64,000 nucleotides of DNA from Pseudomonadota bacterium (GTDB lineage: Bacteria > Desulfobacterota > Desulfobacteria > Desulfobacterales > RPRI01). The notes below the pieces were generated by a model that had not been told where the DNA came from, did no database searches, and was given only the letters and a program-made list of their open reading frames with translations. Shown here piece after piece: positions 62,990 to 64,000 of this stretch. How positions within the stretch are numbered: position 1 is the stretch's first letter; every line of letters begins with the position of its first letter. Made by a program: the position numbers and the translations under genes. The DNA lies in contig JAHIFE010000175.1 in assembly GCA_018901125.1 (NCBI GenBank), positions 1-64,000 of the forward strand. Reading direction: 5' to 3'.

Positions 62990-63457
62990 TTATAATATTT
63001 CAACCAGTTCATAAAACCTTTTTCCGCCGGGCGCCTGAAGCACAATCTCTTCACCCGATTTCTTTCCTATAATAGCCATCCCAAGAGGAGAAGATACTGA
63101 TATTCGTCCTTTCCCTATGTCAGATTCATCCGGACCTACAAGCTGATACTTTATATTTTCTCCTGTGTCTATATTTTCAAGAACTACCGTGCAACCAAAA
63201 ACGGCCCGATCTTTTGGCAGCAAATCAGGATCAATAACATCTGCATTTCCAATTTTGTAACTAAGCTCGCCTATCCGGCCTTCCAGAAATGCCTGACGGT
63301 CTTTTGCGGCGGCAAACTCGGCATTTTCGGAAAGATCACCATGTGCTCTTGCTTCCTCAATAGCTTTTATATTACTAGGTCTTTCAACTCTTTTTAAATG
63401 TTCAAGCTCTTTTTTAAGAGTTTCATAACCTGTTTTTGTAATTGGTATTCGATCCAA
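62990..63457 (-). CDS. greA: Transcription elongation factor GreA
   Basis: A 155-residue protein. N-terminal coiled coil with EEARAHGDLSENAEF (the acidic tip) and a C-terminal FKBP-like domain (GPDESDIGKGRISVSSPLG, VLQAPGGKRFYELV). GreA stimulates cleavage of backtracked RNA in stalled RNA polymerase. It starts 15 bases after the asd stop. Confidence 0.94.
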   Translation of the reverse strand: MDRIPITKTGYETLKKELEHLKRVERPSNIKAIEEARAHGDLSENAEFAAAKDRQAFLEGRIGELSYKIGNADVIDPDLLPKDRAVFGCTVVLENIDTGENIKYQLVGPDESDIGKGRISVSSPLGMAIIGKKSGEEIVLQAPGGKRFYELVEIL

Positions 63458-63472
63458 CTTTACACTCCTGTA

Positions 63473-64000
63473 TCACAAATATTTATCTGCCAGAATTTCC
63501 GCAATCTGTACGGCATTCGTTGCCGCTCCTTTACGGATGTTATCAGCAACAATCCACATGTTTATACCATTTGGAATTGATTCGTCCTGCCTGATGCGTC
63601 CTACCATCGTTAGATCCTGGCCGGCTGCATCCGTCTGCAGAGGGTAAATATTGTTTTTAATATCATCAACCAGTTTAATTCCAGGGGCTTTTTCAAGCAA
63701 TGCTTTGACATCACTGGCCGAAATGTATGTTTGTGTTTCTATGTTGACTGACTCAGCATGGCTAAAAAAAACCGGAACCCTTACCGTTGTGGCTGTAACT
63801 CCGATAGTGTTATCTTCCATTATCTTTCTGGTCTCATTTAACATTTTCATTTCTTCTTTTGTATAGCCGTTATCAAGAAAAACATCTATATGAGGAAGAC
63901 AATTAAATGCTATTCTGTGCGGATAAACATTCTTTTTATAGTCAAGAAAATTTATCATGGCTCTTGTCTGATCAAAAAGCTCATCAATAGCTTTTTTTCC
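63473..64000 (-). CDS. asd: Aspartate-semialdehyde dehydrogenase (C-terminal part)
   Basis: The minus-strand frame runs open to the window edge; 176 codons are present and the 5' end lies outside. The upstream codons read GKKAIDELFDQT, so the internal ATG at 63958 is not the start. Conserved segments are AFNCLPHIDVFLDNGYTKEE, VTATTVRVPVFFSHAES and NIRKGAATNAVQIAE, all of the Asd dimerisation and catalytic domain. It reduces aspartyl phosphate in the lysine/threonine/methionine pathway. The catalytic Cys is beyond the edge. Confidence 0.92.
   Translation of the reverse strand, partial: GKKAIDELFDQTRAMINFLDYKKNVYPHRIAFNCLPHIDVFLDNGYTKEEMKMLNETRKIMEDNTIGVTATTVRVPVFFSHAESVNIETQTYISASDVKALLEKAPGIKLVDDIKNNIYPLQTDAAGQDLTMVGRIRQDESIPNGINMWIVADNIRKGAATNAVQIAEILADKYL

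Noticed and set aside
1-64000. CRISPR arrays, tRNA and rRNA genes, intact insertion sequences, prophage
   Set aside because: No regularly spaced repeats, no tRNA-like arms, no rRNA stretches and no transposase or phage structural genes were seen on reading both strands; this is not a substitute for a covariance-model scan.

Overview
The window looks like chromosomal DNA of an anaerobic Gram-negative bacterium, most likely a sulfate-reducer-type member of the Desulfobacterota (former Deltaproteobacteria). The reasons are the many iron-sulfur/flavin proteins of the HdrB/HdrD/GlcD type, several sigma-54 enhancer-binding regulators with matching -24/-12 promoters, outer-membrane proteins, and low-to-moderate GC content. 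This placement is an inference; no rRNA or tRNA gene, CRISPR array or intact insertion sequence was seen.

Layout. 1-8.9 kb: an XRE-type antitoxin fragment, a zinc-ribbon/PH-domain membrane protein between two imperfect direct repeats, a minus-strand operon (RND/MMPL exporter, LolA-like protein, outer-membrane barrel), then a zone of decay (frameshifted hybrid kinase, internally deleted DUF4143 ATPase, orphan helical-repeat protein). 8.9-13.1 kb: sigma-54 regulator 1, divergent from a CrtC-like/phosphotransferase operon. 13.5-30.2 kb: sigma-54 regulator 2, divergent from a 14-kb plus-strand gene run. 30.3-37.9 kb: sigma-54 regulator 3, divergent from a tripartite RND efflux operon. 38-48.4 kb: minus-strand housekeeping genes (M23 peptidase, CobO, U32 protein, rfbCD, YibQ-like deacetylase, CtpA, EnvC, FtsX, FtsE). 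48.5-54.4 kb: pyrE with a possible attenuator, small membrane proteins, a broken BrnT/BrnA module, an OmpA lipoprotein and phospholipase A. 54.5-60.7 kb: RecQ, SNF2 helicase and SWIM-finger protein. 60.8-64 kb: a WD40-like protein, then folE2, rpoZ, greA and the 3' part of asd.

The most interesting locus is 15.4-30.2 kb. It joins a GcvH-like lipoate carrier (no gcvT/gcvP nearby) with everything expected for the alternative lipoate assembly route: an LplA-type ligase fused to DUF116, a geranylgeranyl-reductase-like flavoprotein (LipT-like) and two radical SAM proteins (LipS1/LipS2-like). It also carries an HdrC/HdrB pair, two complete GlcD/GlcF-type pairs, a reduced GlcE-like protein, and two copies of an unrecognised multi-span membrane protein at its two ends. 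This resembles the sHdr-LbpA sulfur-oxidation system in logic but has a different redox module. I infer a lipoate-carrier-dependent oxidation that passes electrons through Fe-S/flavin subunits toward the membrane; the substrate is unknown.

The three sigma-54 regulators are close paralogues. Each lies head-to-head with an operon whose upstream region carries a GG-N10-GC promoter directly preceded by a shared AT-rich block, so the three operons probably form one regulatory family. A palindromic element of about 142 bp occurs five times; both full copies are flanked by 4-bp direct duplications (TAAT and ATTC), so it is probably a MITE.
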